From positions 1 through 64,000 of the forward strand of contig NZ_OAOF01000016.1 of assembly GCF_900205965.1 (NCBI RefSeq): 64,000 nucleotides of DNA. The letters run 5' to 3'. This document shows positions 1 to 8,801 of the stretch, piece after piece (within the stretch, counting starts at the first letter, position 1; the number at the start of each line of letters is the position of its first letter). The position numbers were made by a program, and so were the translations under genes. The DNA is from Lacrimispora amygdalina. Lineage in GTDB: Bacteria; Bacillota; Clostridia; Lachnospirales; Lachnospiraceae. The notes under the pieces are model-generated. The model ran no database searches. It was given only the letters and a program-made list of their open reading frames with translations, and was not told where the DNA came from.

Positions 1-22
1 ATAGAGTCAGAGGCGGCTCAAC

Positions 23-55
23 AAAAAAAGACCACGAGAATCTAATCTCATGATC
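23..55 (-). terminator. Rho-independent terminator downstream of rnpB
   Basis: Read on the minus strand, a 10-bp stem (GATCATGAGA with TCTCGTGGTC, three G-U pairs) with a 6-nt loop is followed by seven T residues. It lies about 75 bp past the RNase P RNA 3' end and is the first good terminator there. Confidence 0.75.
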
Positions 56-128
56 TTTTCTTACTGCCCATTTTTTTACGGACTTTTGGTCTGTTTTAAT
101 TCGGACGTCAACATTTATTATGAGATTT

Positions 129-468
129 GAGTAAGACGATAAGCCGGGTTATGTCGTTGAATGGCCATCTATCTAGGCCTGCCGTCGCCAGCAGGCTCAA
201 GCGACCTACCCGGAAGCAGACGGGCCGCCTTATGCTTCCTGTTCGGTCTTGCTTCGAATGGGGTTTACATGGACCCCTCCTGTTACCAGGAGAGCGGTGG
301 TCTCTTACACCACCTTTCCACCCTTACCGCAGATGCGGCGGTTTATTTCTGTTGCACTATCCCTGGAGTCGCCTCCGCCAGACGTTATCTGGCATCCTGC
401 CCTGTGAAGCCCGGACTTTCCTCACCTGCAGCCTTTCGGCTTTGCAGCTGCGGCCATTTGTCTTACTC
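129..468 (-). ncRNA. rnpB: RNase P RNA, bacterial type A
   Basis: This is the catalytic RNA of RNase P, which removes 5' leaders from pre-tRNAs. Read on the minus strand it begins GAGTAAGACAAATGGCC and soon carries the hallmark GAGGAAAGTCCGGGC (CR I region). It ends with the conserved GGCTTATCGTCTTACTC, which pairs with the 5' end to close helix P1. The internal GGAAGCATAAGGCGG-type segments and the length of about 340 nt fit the A-type fold. Open reading frames across it on the plus strand are shadows. A promoter sits just upstream and a terminator downstream, so it is a monocistronic RNA gene. Confidence 0.96.
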
Positions 469-479
469 AAAACCATATA

Positions 480-508
480 ATCATATCATAATTCCAGACA
501 TTTGTAAA
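480..508 (-). promoter_or_regulatory. Sigma-A promoter of rnpB
   Basis: On the minus strand TTTACA and TATGAT are separated by 17 bp and end about 12 bp before the predicted 5' end of RNase P RNA. Position and spacing support a housekeeping promoter. Confidence 0.7.
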
Positions 509-531
509 GCTGCCTTTTCTTTTACCTGTTT

Positions 532-2193
532 TTATACCTTAAAACAACTTCCCCCGATAAATTCTCTTACAATGGAGTTGCGGGGAATATTTTCACTGTT
601 AAGTCCCAGAAAATAATCCAGGAATTTCAAAAGACGTTTTGCTTCCATATATTCAGGTGATTCTCTTGGTATTCCAAATAAAAGCGGTTCCGCATACTGC
701 TTTAAGACAGCTAATTCATATACAGTAGCCGAGTTAAACATCATATCTGCAGACTCCTGAAATGGGAAAATATAAGCTTCCTCACCCGCTCTTACAGTCG
801 GCCACATGCGGATGGTATCCTGGGCTGATGCCCCTCTCGTTCTGGCATCCCGCACCATACGCCTGATCAGACGGCAGTCTGTAGTGGGAATCCGGTTGTG
901 TTCATCAATATTCAACTGAGTCAGCGCACTGACATAAACCCGGAATTTGCTTTCTATTGGAAGAGAATAGGACAGCTTATCATTTAAACAGTGAATCCCT
1001 TCAATCACCAGAATATCATCTTTCCCAAGTTTTAAATAATCTCCCCGATACTCCCGTTCTCCTGTTTTAAACTGATACCTGGGCATCTCTACCGTCTCAC
1101 CAGCAAGAAGAGCTGTCATGTCCTTGTTAAACTGTTCAATATCCAGACACTCCAGGACCTCATAATTATAGCTCCCATCGGGATTCTTCGGGCTGTTTAC
1201 CCGGTTAACAAAATAATCATCCACTGCGATCGGATGAGGTATCATACCCTGTGCTTTCAGCTGTACGGATAATCTGTGGGAAAATGTTGTTTTACCAGAT
1301 GAGGAAGGACCTGCAATCATAACGAATTTTTTGCTTCGGTCAGCGCCGATCCTTGCTGCCATTTCCGCAATCTTTTTCTCCTGCAGTGCTTCCTGTATCA
1401 GAATCAATTCGTTAATATCGCCGGCTGATATGACTTCATTTAATGCCCCTACATTTGATACATTGAGACGTTCTCCCCATTTTACGCTTTCTTTTAAGAC
1501 CTGGTACAGCTTCTGCTTTTTTTCTGCTTCAAAAGGAGGCACCTCCTGGGGATTATCCTTCTGGGGCAGCATAAGCATAAATCCATCATCATATGGAATG
1601 ATATCAAAATATCTGATATATCCGGTATTCTGAACCATATAACCATAGAAGTAATCTTCAAAACCGCCGATGCTGTATAAGTTTACACGTGAAACCCTGC
1701 GATAACGGAAAAGCCTCTCTTTGTCATACATCCGGTGCTTATGGAATAATTCAATGGCATCGTCCGTATTCACACTTCGCTTCATAATGGGAATTTTCTG
1801 TTCCACATATTCCTTCATTCGGATCTTTACCCTGTTAAGGAGCTCCTCTGTCAGTTCAACGGTTCCGTGGGGATGAATGTAATAGCCTTTTCCCAGGGAA
1901 AAATCCACTGTTACTTTTTCTATATTTTCAATACCTGCCACATCATAAAACGCTTTCATCATAAGAAAAATCGCACTTCTGTGATAAGTCTGAATCCCAG
2001 GCTGATCCTTTCCTGTAAAAAACTGAAGGCTGCAGTCAAACTGAACCGTCTTATGAAGTTCTCTTAATTTACCGTTGATGCCAACCAGCAAAATCTCATC
2101 CTGATACTGGGGCTGGTATTCCTTTGCAATCTCCTGGTACGTGGTGCCTATGGGGTATTCTTTCTTTGTTCCATCTATCGTTACAATCGCCAT
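532..2193 (-). CDS. Nucleoside kinase (uridine kinase-like) with N-terminal TGS domain
   Basis: Predicted ATP-dependent kinase of the uridine kinase/phosphoribulokinase family. The 553-residue protein starts with a TGS-like segment (about 1-65) and a region resembling the second additional domain of threonyl-tRNA synthetase (about 70-200, with an HPHGT-type segment). The C-terminal kinase domain has a Walker A motif GPSSSGKTT near residue 298 and an acidic VIEGIH motif near residue 400. This fusion is common in Clostridia and usually annotated simply as nucleoside kinase; the physiological substrate is not established by sequence. Its start has a GGAGG site. It is the last gene of the dgt-to-kinase run, 11 bp after nif3. 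Confidence 0.9.
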   Translation of the reverse strand: MAIVTIDGTKKEYPIGTTYQEIAKEYQPQYQDEILLVGINGKLRELHKTVQFDCSLQFFTGKDQPGIQTYHRSAIFLMMKAFYDVAGIENIEKVTVDFSLGKGYYIHPHGTVELTEELLNRVKIRMKEYVEQKIPIMKRSVNTDDAIELFHKHRMYDKERLFRYRRVSRVNLYSIGGFEDYFYGYMVQNTGYIRYFDIIPYDDGFMLMLPQKDNPQEVPPFEAEKKQKLYQVLKESVKWGERLNVSNVGALNEVISAGDINELILIQEALQEKKIAEMAARIGADRSKKFVMIAGPSSSGKTTFSHRLSVQLKAQGMIPHPIAVDDYFVNRVNSPKNPDGSYNYEVLECLDIEQFNKDMTALLAGETVEMPRYQFKTGEREYRGDYLKLGKDDILVIEGIHCLNDKLSYSLPIESKFRVYVSALTQLNIDEHNRIPTTDCRLIRRMVRDARTRGASAQDTIRMWPTVRAGEEAYIFPFQESADMMFNSATVYELAVLKQYAEPLLFGIPRESPEYMEAKRLLKFLDYFLGLNSENIPRNSIVREFIGGSCFKV

Positions 2194-2204
2194 TCTTTTC
2201 CTCC

Positions 2205-3026
2205 TTATAAAAATGTCTCAGGAAATCTCACGTCTGTCTTGTAAACCACCAGTTCCTCTCCTGTTTTTTTCTTCAGAAAATCTTCCATAAATTCAAGGAA
2301 CAGATACTCCAGACCATAATGACCTGCGTCAATGACAGCCATATGGTTTGCTGCTGCATCCGTGCCGCTGTGATATCCGATATCTCCGGTTATCAGTACC
2401 TGGACACCCGCTTTCAATGCTGGTTTTATCATTCCAGAGCCTGCTCCGGGACTGATTCCCACAAAAGATACCGGTTCTTTTATATCCTGCTCTCCATATA
2501 TGGTAACAAAAGGCAGCCCGAACTGTTCCTTTACCAGTCCGGCCAGTTCCCTCACAGTCATGGGCTGCTTTAAATAACCGGTCTTGCCAATTCCAAAGGC
2601 AACCTCTGTAATGCCTTCGGATCTTTCTATCGTAACAGACCCTTCTTTTTCCAATATATCTGTATTCAGCAATTTTAGTTTCCCTGCTGCCGCATCTGCC
2701 ATACAGCCGGGAGCCGCATCAAAATTCGTATGCATGGCATAACAGCAGATATCATTTCTGATCAGTTTCATCAGCCTCTCTGCAATAAAATCACTGTCAT
2801 TAATCCTCTTTAACGGTTTAAAAATCAGGGGATGATGAGTCAGAAGAAGATCTGCCCCAAGCCGCACCGCTTCATCTATGGCTCTTTCATCCCCGTCAAG
2901 GGCAATCAATACCTTTCTTATCTCTTTTTTGCTGCTTCCTGCAAGAAGCCCTACATTATCCCAGTCACAGGCACAGGCTGCAGGTGCCAGCTTTTCCAGT
3001 AATTCAATCAATTTACTGCATTGCAT
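2205..3026 (-). CDS. NIF3-like dinuclear metal-centre protein (YqfO/YbgI family)
   Basis: Member of the Nif3 family, toroidal hexamers with a dinuclear metal site whose cellular role is still uncertain (family members are often labelled GTP cyclohydrolase I type 2). The 273-residue protein shows the family landmarks: DNVGLL near the N-terminus, the metal-binding THHPLIF motif near residue 63, MHTNFDAAPG near residue 100, and the C-terminal DAGHYGLE. Its start overlaps the end of trmK by 14 bp and has GGAGG upstream, so the two are translationally coupled. The adjacent trmK-nif3 order is widespread in Firmicutes. Confidence 0.93.
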   Translation of the reverse strand: MQCSKLIELLEKLAPAACACDWDNVGLLAGSSKKEIRKVLIALDGDERAIDEAVRLGADLLLTHHPLIFKPLKRINDSDFIAERLMKLIRNDICCYAMHTNFDAAPGCMADAAAGKLKLLNTDILEKEGSVTIERSEGITEVAFGIGKTGYLKQPMTVRELAGLVKEQFGLPFVTIYGEQDIKEPVSFVGISPGAGSGMIKPALKAGVQVLITGDIGYHSGTDAAANHMAVIDAGHYGLEYLFLEFMEDFLKKKTGEELVVYKTDVRFPETFL

Positions 3027-3714
3027 CTTGCGCCTCCTTATTCCACTTCAGTTCCAGTTCCAGTTCTAAAGTTCTGCTTTCTGCATTATCAGTGCCACTT
3101 GCCTTCAGCCCCTTTAGAATCTGACCAAGCTGCATCTGCTCTTTCTTTAAGTATTCCTTTAACACCGGATCTTTTGAATCCAATAAGTGTCTGCCGTATC
3201 TGAAACCGGATTCACTATCCCATTCCTCCAGATCCCCATTCTCTCTGTTAATGCCCATAACGGTATAATACTTACCGTCCTCTTTTATCATAGTCTCTTT
3301 TTGAATAGAAAATTCATGCTCTTTCAGGAATTTACGTACTCTATATAGTTCTGAATGAGGAGACAGGACCCAGTATGCGATACTATCCCATAAATGACGT
3401 GCCTCTTCCAATATATGTATAATCAGTTCTCCGCCCATACCGGCAATCACAACACAGTCTGCCTGATTTTTCTCTAACTTTAAAAGTCCGTCGCTTAAAC
3501 GGACTTCAATCAGATCTTCTAAGCCTGCCTCTTTTATGTGAGTCCGGGCCCTTAAAAGAGGCCCTTCTCTCACATCCATGGCAATGGCAGATTTTGCAAT
3601 TCCTTCCTGTACTAAGTGTATCGGGATATAGCCATGATCGGTTCCCACATCAGCCACCAGGCTGCCTTCCGGCACAAATGAGGCGATCACGCCCAAACGT
3701 TTTGATAATTTCAT
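3013..3714 (-). CDS. trmK: tRNA (adenine(22)-N(1))-methyltransferase TrmK
   Basis: SAM-dependent methyltransferase that makes m1A22 in tRNA of Gram-positive bacteria. The 233-residue protein has the Rossmann-fold SAM motif VADVGTDHGYIPIHL at about 20-34, an acidic VAMDVREGPL-like strand after it, and the VIAGMGGELI segment near residue 90 that is diagnostic for the family. It follows rpoD by 20 bp and has a GGAG site before the ATG. Known position in many Firmicutes is exactly rpoD-trmK-nif3, which supports the call. Confidence 0.95.
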   Translation of the reverse strand: MKLSKRLGVIASFVPEGSLVADVGTDHGYIPIHLVQEGIAKSAIAMDVREGPLLRARTHIKEAGLEDLIEVRLSDGLLKLEKNQADCVVIAGMGGELIIHILEEARHLWDSIAYWVLSPHSELYRVRKFLKEHEFSIQKETMIKEDGKYYTVMGINRENGDLEEWDSESGFRYGRHLLDSKDPVLKEYLKKEQMQLGQILKGLKASGTDNAESRTLELELELKWNKEAQDAMQ

Positions 3715-3734
3715 CGTCAGCTCCGTCTTATTAC

Positions 3735-4940
3735 TTAATCGTCCAGATAGTCCTTCAGCTTTTTGCTTCTGCTGGGATGGCGCAGTTTTCGCAATGCTTT
3801 CGCTTCAATCTGTCTGATCCGTTCTCTTGTAACATTAAATTCTTTTCCTACTTCCTCCAGGGTCCTGGGGCGGCCGTCACTCAGACCAAACCGCAGCTTC
3901 AGCACTTTCTGTTCCCGTTCCGTTAAGGTATCAAGTACTTCCATCAGCTGTTCATGAAGCATGGTAAATGTCGCAGCATCTGCAGGCACCGCCACCTGGT
4001 CATCCTGAATAAAGTCCCCTAAATGGCTGTCCTCTTCCTCACCGATTGGCGTTTCCAGAGAAACCGGTTCCTGGGAGACCTTCATGATTTCCCGAACCCG
4101 TTCTACCTGCATATCAGCCCTTGCCGCAATCTCTTCCGGCACCGGTTCTCTTCCCAGCTCCTGTAAAAGCTGTCTGGATACCCGGACCAGGCGGTTAATG
4201 GTTTCCACCATATGGACAGGAATCCGGATTGTCCGCGCCTGATCTGCAATTGCACGGGTAATCGCCTGTCTGATCCACCAGGTTGCATAGGTGCTGAATT
4301 TATAACCTTTGCGGTAATCAAACTTTTCTACCGCTTTAATCAGTCCTAAATTTCCTTCCTGGATCAAATCCAGGAACTGCATTCCCCGTCCCACATAACG
4401 TTTGGCTATGCTGACTACAAGCCGGAGATTTGCTTCTGTTAACCTCTGCTTAGAGTCATCATCCCCAAGCTCTATCTTTTTCGCAAGCTCAATTTCATCT
4501 TCACTGGACAACAGAGGAACTTTCCCAATCTCTTTTAAATACATGCGGACCGGATCTTCAACGCTGACACCTTCCGGAACGGACAAATCGATACTTTCCA
4601 TATCGATTTCTTCCTCTTCCTCAATATCCTCTTCCAGAAAAAGATCTTCATCCAGATCCAGTTCTTCTCCGTTAATGGAAAGCACATCTACCTTATTGTT
4701 TTCCAGGAAATCATAAATATGATCCAGGCGGTCGGAATCCAAATTCTCTCCGATAAAGAAATCCAGTATTTCCTGATTTTCCAAAACATTTTTTTTCTTT
4801 TTTGCCAATAATAAAAGCTGGTTTAATTTCTCTCCAAATACCGGTGATGTCTCTTCCTGCCTGCTGCCAATAACCTGCTCCTCTTCTGTCTTTCCTGAAC
4901 CCACCGTCTTATCTGCTGTCTTCTTAACATTCTCGTCCAT
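3735..4940 (-). CDS. rpoD: Primary RNA polymerase sigma factor RpoD (SigA)
   Basis: Housekeeping sigma-70 factor that directs RNA polymerase to -35/-10 promoters. Regions 1.2 to 4.2 are all present: [11 protein letters not shown] (1.2), the [16 protein letters not shown] and [19 protein letters not shown] segments (2.1-2.2), [15 protein letters not shown] (2.3-2.4), region 3, and [20 protein letters not shown] in region 4.2. An acidic stretch around residues 100-115 resembles the spacer after region 1.1. I place the start at the ATG coding MDENVKK (401 aa), because AAGGA lies 9 bp upstream; an in-frame GTG 18 bp earlier lacks a suitable site. It follows dnaG by 39 bp in the macromolecular-synthesis order. 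Confidence 0.96.
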   Translation of the reverse strand: MDENVKKTADKTVGSGKTEEEQVIGSRQEETSPVFGEKLNQLLLLAKKKKNVLENQEILDFFIGENLDSDRLDHIYDFLENNKVDVLSINGEELDLDEDLFLEEDIEEEEEIDMESIDLSVPEGVSVEDPVRMYLKEIGKVPLLSSEDEIELAKKIELGDDDSKQRLTEANLRLVVSIAKRYVGRGMQFLDLIQEGNLGLIKAVEKFDYRKGYKFSTYATWWIRQAITRAIADQARTIRIPVHMVETINRLVRVSRQLLQELGREPVPEEIAARADMQVERVREIMKVSQEPVSLETPIGEEEDSHLGDFIQDDQVAVPADAATFTMLHEQLMEVLDTLTEREQKVLKLRFGLSDGRPRTLEEVGKEFNVTRERIRQIEAKALRKLRHPSRSKKLKDYLDD

Positions 4941-4979
4941 GTTCTTCCATCCTTCCACAGCCTGCCTATAGTGTACACC

Positions 4980-6752
4980 CTAATCCAGCGAAATATTCAG
5001 ATCTCTCAACGCAGCCTGTTCCTTTATAATTCTTTGCAGTTCTTCTATTCCTGCAGCATTGCGGCTGGAATAGTCCAGACTGTTTTTTTTCACTTTTAAT
5101 ATTGTCTCCGAAAATGCTTTTTTCTGTTCTTCATTATCAAGAGACTCTTTTAAGCTCGCATGGAAAAGACCTGCGACAGTCCGATATTGATCCTCATCAT
5201 CGATGAAATGATTTAAAATCTCAGCCGGATTCAGTGTTCCGGCAGTGTGTCCGTCAAAAACCATCTGTGCCACCTTATGATACAGTTCTTCTATAAAATC
5301 ATCAGGAGTAATGACCCCCTCAATCTTATCAAATAGTACAGGATTTTCAATCAGCCAGGTAAGGAGCAGTCTTTGAGACTGCATAACGCCGTCCTCCTTC
5401 TCTTTTTTCCGCTGATTTTTTCCGCCTTCTTCCACTGCTTCTCTTGAGCCCGGACGAACTGGTCCCAGTGCAGCTCCCAGCCGGTTAACCAGATTCTTTA
5501 AATCCTGGTAAGGAATAAAAAATTCTCTTGATACTGCCTCTAAATAGTTCTCCCGTTCCAGAGCCTCAGGAAACTCCAGAAGCTTTCTGGCAGTCTGGTT
5601 ATAAAATGCCGTTTTCTGCTCCGGATCATCCATTTTAAAATTCTTTCTTAAAACATCAATTTCAAACAGAAAGCTGTTACGGGCCTGTTCTATTCTCAGT
5701 TTGAATTCATCTGGTCCAAGATTCTTTATAAATTCATCCGGGTCCTTATAAGGTTCCATATTAAGAACACGAATGGAAATTCCAACTTCCCTTAAAATAG
5801 GGATTGCCCTTAATGCTGCTTTCTGTCCGGCACCGTCACTGTCATAGGTAAGAATCACTTTTTCCGTATACCGTTTTAAAAGCTGGGCATGCTGGGTGGT
5901 AAAAGCCGTTCCTAATGAGGCTACCGCATTGGTAAAACCCGCCTGGTGCATGGCAATCACATCCATATACCCTTCACAAATCAATATGTATTTTTCCCTT
6001 GAAAGTCTGGCATAATTAAGTCCGTATAAATTTCTGCTTTTATCAAAAAGCTTTGTCTCGGGCGAATTTAAATACTTCGGCTCTCCGGACCCCATAACTC
6101 TTCCGCCAAAACCAATCACCCGGTTATTCACATCCATAATGGGGAACATCACTCGGTTCCAAAACTTATCATGACTTCCCTTTTCCTCAACAGTCACAAG
6201 ACCTGACTGTTTTAATATTGAATCGTCATAGCCTTTACCTCTTAGGTAGCGGTATAAATCATCACTGGTTTTATTGGAATACCCCAGCCCGAAGTGTACT
6301 ATGGTTTCATCACTCAGCTGCCTGTCCCTTAAATAACGGTAACCGCTTTCCCCCTGTGGTTTCTTAAGCTGATAGTAAAAATAACTGGCCGCCTGCTTAT
6401 TGATTTCCAGCAGAGCCGCCTTTAAATCTTCCTGCTCCCTTGCCTCTTTGCTGTATTCCTCAACCGGAAGTTTTACTCCTGCCCGGTCTGCCAGCATCTT
6501 AAAAGCTTCAGAAAAGGAATAATTTTCATATTCCATAACAAAAGTAATGACATTGCCGCCTGCACCACACCCAAAACAGTAATACATCTGTTTGGCCGGT
6601 GAGACGGAGAAGGAAGGAGACTTTTCATTATGAAACGGACATAATCCAAAATAATTACTGCCCTTTTTCTGCAGCTTCACGTATCCCGATACGATATCCA
6701 CAATGTCATTCCTCACCCGGACTTCTTCAATAATATCCTCCGAATACCGCAT
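4980..6752 (-). CDS. dnaG: DNA primase DnaG
   Basis: Synthesises RNA primers for chromosomal replication. The 590-residue protein has the N-terminal CHC2 zinc finger (CPFHNEKSPSFSV, then YCFGCGAGG, residues about 38-65), the DnaG catalytic core, and a TOPRIM domain with the EGYMDVIA motif near residue 260 and the YDSDGAGQKAA motif near 305. The last ~150 residues are the helicase-binding region. GGAGG precedes the ATG. It is flanked by dgt upstream and rpoD downstream, the classical Clostridia arrangement. Confidence 0.97.
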   Translation of the reverse strand: MRYSEDIIEEVRVRNDIVDIVSGYVKLQKKGSNYFGLCPFHNEKSPSFSVSPAKQMYYCFGCGAGGNVITFVMEYENYSFSEAFKMLADRAGVKLPVEEYSKEAREQEDLKAALLEINKQAASYFYYQLKKPQGESGYRYLRDRQLSDETIVHFGLGYSNKTSDDLYRYLRGKGYDDSILKQSGLVTVEEKGSHDKFWNRVMFPIMDVNNRVIGFGGRVMGSGEPKYLNSPETKLFDKSRNLYGLNYARLSREKYILICEGYMDVIAMHQAGFTNAVASLGTAFTTQHAQLLKRYTEKVILTYDSDGAGQKAALRAIPILREVGISIRVLNMEPYKDPDEFIKNLGPDEFKLRIEQARNSFLFEIDVLRKNFKMDDPEQKTAFYNQTARKLLEFPEALERENYLEAVSREFFIPYQDLKNLVNRLGAALGPVRPGSREAVEEGGKNQRKKEKEDGVMQSQRLLLTWLIENPVLFDKIEGVITPDDFIEELYHKVAQMVFDGHTAGTLNPAEILNHFIDDEDQYRTVAGLFHASLKESLDNEEQKKAFSETILKVKKNSLDYSSRNAAGIEELQRIIKEQAALRDLNISLD

Positions 6753-6801
6753 AAAGCCTTCTACCTCCTTTCATAAAGATTCATCTCACAAAACTTATTT
6801 G

Positions 6802-7812
6802 TCAAATTGCTTTCCATGCTTTCGGTACAAACAGTTGTTCAAACCGTACAATCGCATAGCTGTCACTCATTCCTGCAATATAATCACAGACTGCACGTTC
6901 CTGGCTTGCCTCCCCTTTTTCCATGAGAAGACGGTACTCCTGCGGCAGCTTGTCCGGCTGCTCCATATAATACGTAAAAAGCATGGCTATCATATTCTGT
7001 GCTTTTCCTTCTTCCGCCTTTGGAATCTCATTCTTATAAACATGCCGGAACATCCAGGTGCGCAGCCCCTGCATGGCTGCCTCCATATCCGGGGACATGA
7101 TAATTTCATTCTTCCCATAGCTATTGTTAATGATATCGTGAATCAGATTATTCAGTCTTTCCCTGACACTATGTCCCAATATACCGGTATAGCACTCAGG
7201 AAGATCCTCCTCTACAAACATCTTTGCACGAATCGCATCATCAATGTCATGGTTTATATAGGCAATTTTATCTGACAGCCTGACAATTGCCCCCTCCAAA
7301 GTAGCAGGGTGTCCGCTGGTCCGGTGATTTAAAATTCCATCTCTCACTTCCCATGTAAGATTTAAACCCTGCCCGCCTTTTTCCAGAATTTCAACAACCC
7401 GCACACTCTGTCTGTAATGGGCAAACCCCTGGGAACAGATCTTATTAAGAACGGCTTCTCCGGAGTGGCCAAAAGGTGTGTGTCCCAGATCATGTCCCAA
7501 AGCAATGGCCTCCGTTAAATCTTCATTCATACGTAGTGATTTGGCAATGGTTCTTGCAATCTGGGATACTTCCAGCGTGTGAGTAAGTCTTGTCCGGTAA
7601 TGATCCCCTTCCGGAGCGAGAAATACCTGCGTTTTATGCTTCAGCCTTCGAAATGCTTTACAGTGAATGATTCTGTCACGGTCCCGCTGATAAGCAGTAC
7701 GGATATCACAGGGTTCTTCGTCCCGTTCTCTGCCTTTGCTATTCTTGCTCAGGGCAGCATAGGGATTTAAATAAGCTTCCTCCCACTGTTCTGTAGATTC
7801 TCTGATATTCAT
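6802..7812 (-). CDS. dgt: Deoxyguanosinetriphosphate triphosphohydrolase-like HD-domain protein
   Basis: Predicted dNTP triphosphohydrolase cleaving dGTP (or other dNTPs) to the nucleoside and triphosphate. The 336-residue protein has the family opening with RDRDRIIHCKAFRRLKHKTQVF, the HD-superfamily metal ligands in TRLTHTLEVSQIAR (H) and LGHDLGHTPFGHSGE (HD), and a distal D in the IVRLSDKIAYINHDIDD segment. It is about the size of the short Gram-positive form. It begins the dgt-dnaG-rpoD run and ends 49 bp before dnaG. Substrate specificity cannot be read from sequence. Confidence 0.92.
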   Translation of the reverse strand: MNIRESTEQWEEAYLNPYAALSKNSKGRERDEEPCDIRTAYQRDRDRIIHCKAFRRLKHKTQVFLAPEGDHYRTRLTHTLEVSQIARTIAKSLRMNEDLTEAIALGHDLGHTPFGHSGEAVLNKICSQGFAHYRQSVRVVEILEKGGQGLNLTWEVRDGILNHRTSGHPATLEGAIVRLSDKIAYINHDIDDAIRAKMFVEEDLPECYTGILGHSVRERLNNLIHDIINNSYGKNEIIMSPDMEAAMQGLRTWMFRHVYKNEIPKAEEGKAQNMIAMLFTYYMEQPDKLPQEYRLLMEKGEASQERAVCDYIAGMSDSYAIVRFEQLFVPKAWKAI

Positions 7813-7883
7813 TCGATCACATCCTTCGCAAAGTTATGGTACATTATATCATATTTTCAGTAATTTTAACACCCTATAATAAA

Positions 7884-8729
7884 TTATTTGCTATCCCCCT
7901 TACCTTGTGCTGTTATATGCTTCCTGTATTCACTGGGCAGGCATCCAAACCTTTTTCTGAATGCCTTTGCAAACGCTCTGCTGTCAGGGAACCCGTGATT
8001 CATGGCGATCTCTCCAATCTCATGATCGGTTCCCATCAGTTCACGGACTGCATACTTGACACGCAGGTCAATTAAAAATGTCCGGTAATTGACCTGCGCA
8101 TATTTTAAAAAGATCCTGGATAAGTAGGTAGGACTAAATCCAAATTTTAAAGCGACTAAATCCAGCTTTAAATCCTGGTCATAGTTCTCTCTCATATAAT
8201 TGGTTACATCTGAAAGCTTATCAAGCTGCTTCTTCTGACGGATCACCTCTTTATCCATATTTTCGGATTTAAACTCCGTAACCAGCAGATATAAAAGCTG
8301 GTAAAACTGGCTTTTCACCTGAAAGGTATACCCATATTCCTGTTTTTCATATACGTAAAAAAGGGAAGTCACAAGATCCTTCAGCTTTCGATTTGATTCT
8401 TCCCCCTTTTTTTCAAAATTAACATAAGAATCCTCTCCCATATAATCTTCAAAGGTTTCTCCGGGAATCTGTAAAACAATGGTAATATTGGGGTTTGGGC
8501 AATCTATGGAATGCACCTCATTGGAATTTACCAGTACAAATTCATCTCTGGTAAGCGTTTGGTGTGCGTTATTGATAAAAAAGTCGATTTCACCTTCCAG
8601 TACCAGAAAAATCTCTACCGAATGATGCCAGTGCTTTGTCACTTTATAGTTACCGTCTCTGCCTTCAAAGATAAACAGCCGGAAAGGAAGATCATTATTG
8701 GGAATGACCAGTTCATGTCTGATTTTCAT
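7884..8729 (-). CDS. AraC-family transcriptional regulator
   Basis: Predicted DNA-binding regulator with an N-terminal cupin sensor domain (about 1-150, including KHWHHSVEIFLVLEGEIDF) and a C-terminal pair of helix-turn-helix motifs (about 180-275, ending in FGCLPSEYRKH). The 281-residue form starting MKIRHELV is chosen because GGAGG lies 6 bp upstream of that ATG; an upstream in-frame extension has no site. A strong promoter lies 28 bp before it. The ligand is likely a small sugar or metabolite by family, but neither it nor the target gene can be deduced here. Confidence 0.88.
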   Translation of the reverse strand: MKIRHELVIPNNDLPFRLFIFEGRDGNYKVTKHWHHSVEIFLVLEGEIDFFINNAHQTLTRDEFVLVNSNEVHSIDCPNPNITIVLQIPGETFEDYMGEDSYVNFEKKGEESNRKLKDLVTSLFYVYEKQEYGYTFQVKSQFYQLLYLLVTEFKSENMDKEVIRQKKQLDKLSDVTNYMRENYDQDLKLDLVALKFGFSPTYLSRIFLKYAQVNYRTFLIDLRVKYAVRELMGTDHEIGEIAMNHGFPDSRAFAKAFRKRFGCLPSEYRKHITAQGKGDSK

Positions 8730-8756
8730 TTCATACCTCCGAAAAGTACTGTACCC

Positions 8757-8785
8757 ATTATAAAACATTTCAGCCTGTTTTCCAA
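8757..8785 (-). promoter_or_regulatory. Sigma-A promoter of the araC-type gene
   Basis: TTGGAA and TATAAT with a 17-bp spacer on the minus strand. A short palindrome GTACTGTAC lies immediately downstream, close to the expected start site, and could be an autoregulatory operator. Confidence 0.65.
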
Positions 8786-8801
8786 TGGATTTTCTTTTGT
8801 T

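Noticed and set aside
78-97. Plus-strand terminator ACGGAC/GTCTGT
   Set aside because: Short stem and no plus-strand gene upstream in the window.
127-616. Two open frames on the plus strand
   Set aside because: They run across the RNase P RNA gene on the opposite strand and have no ribosome site or family.
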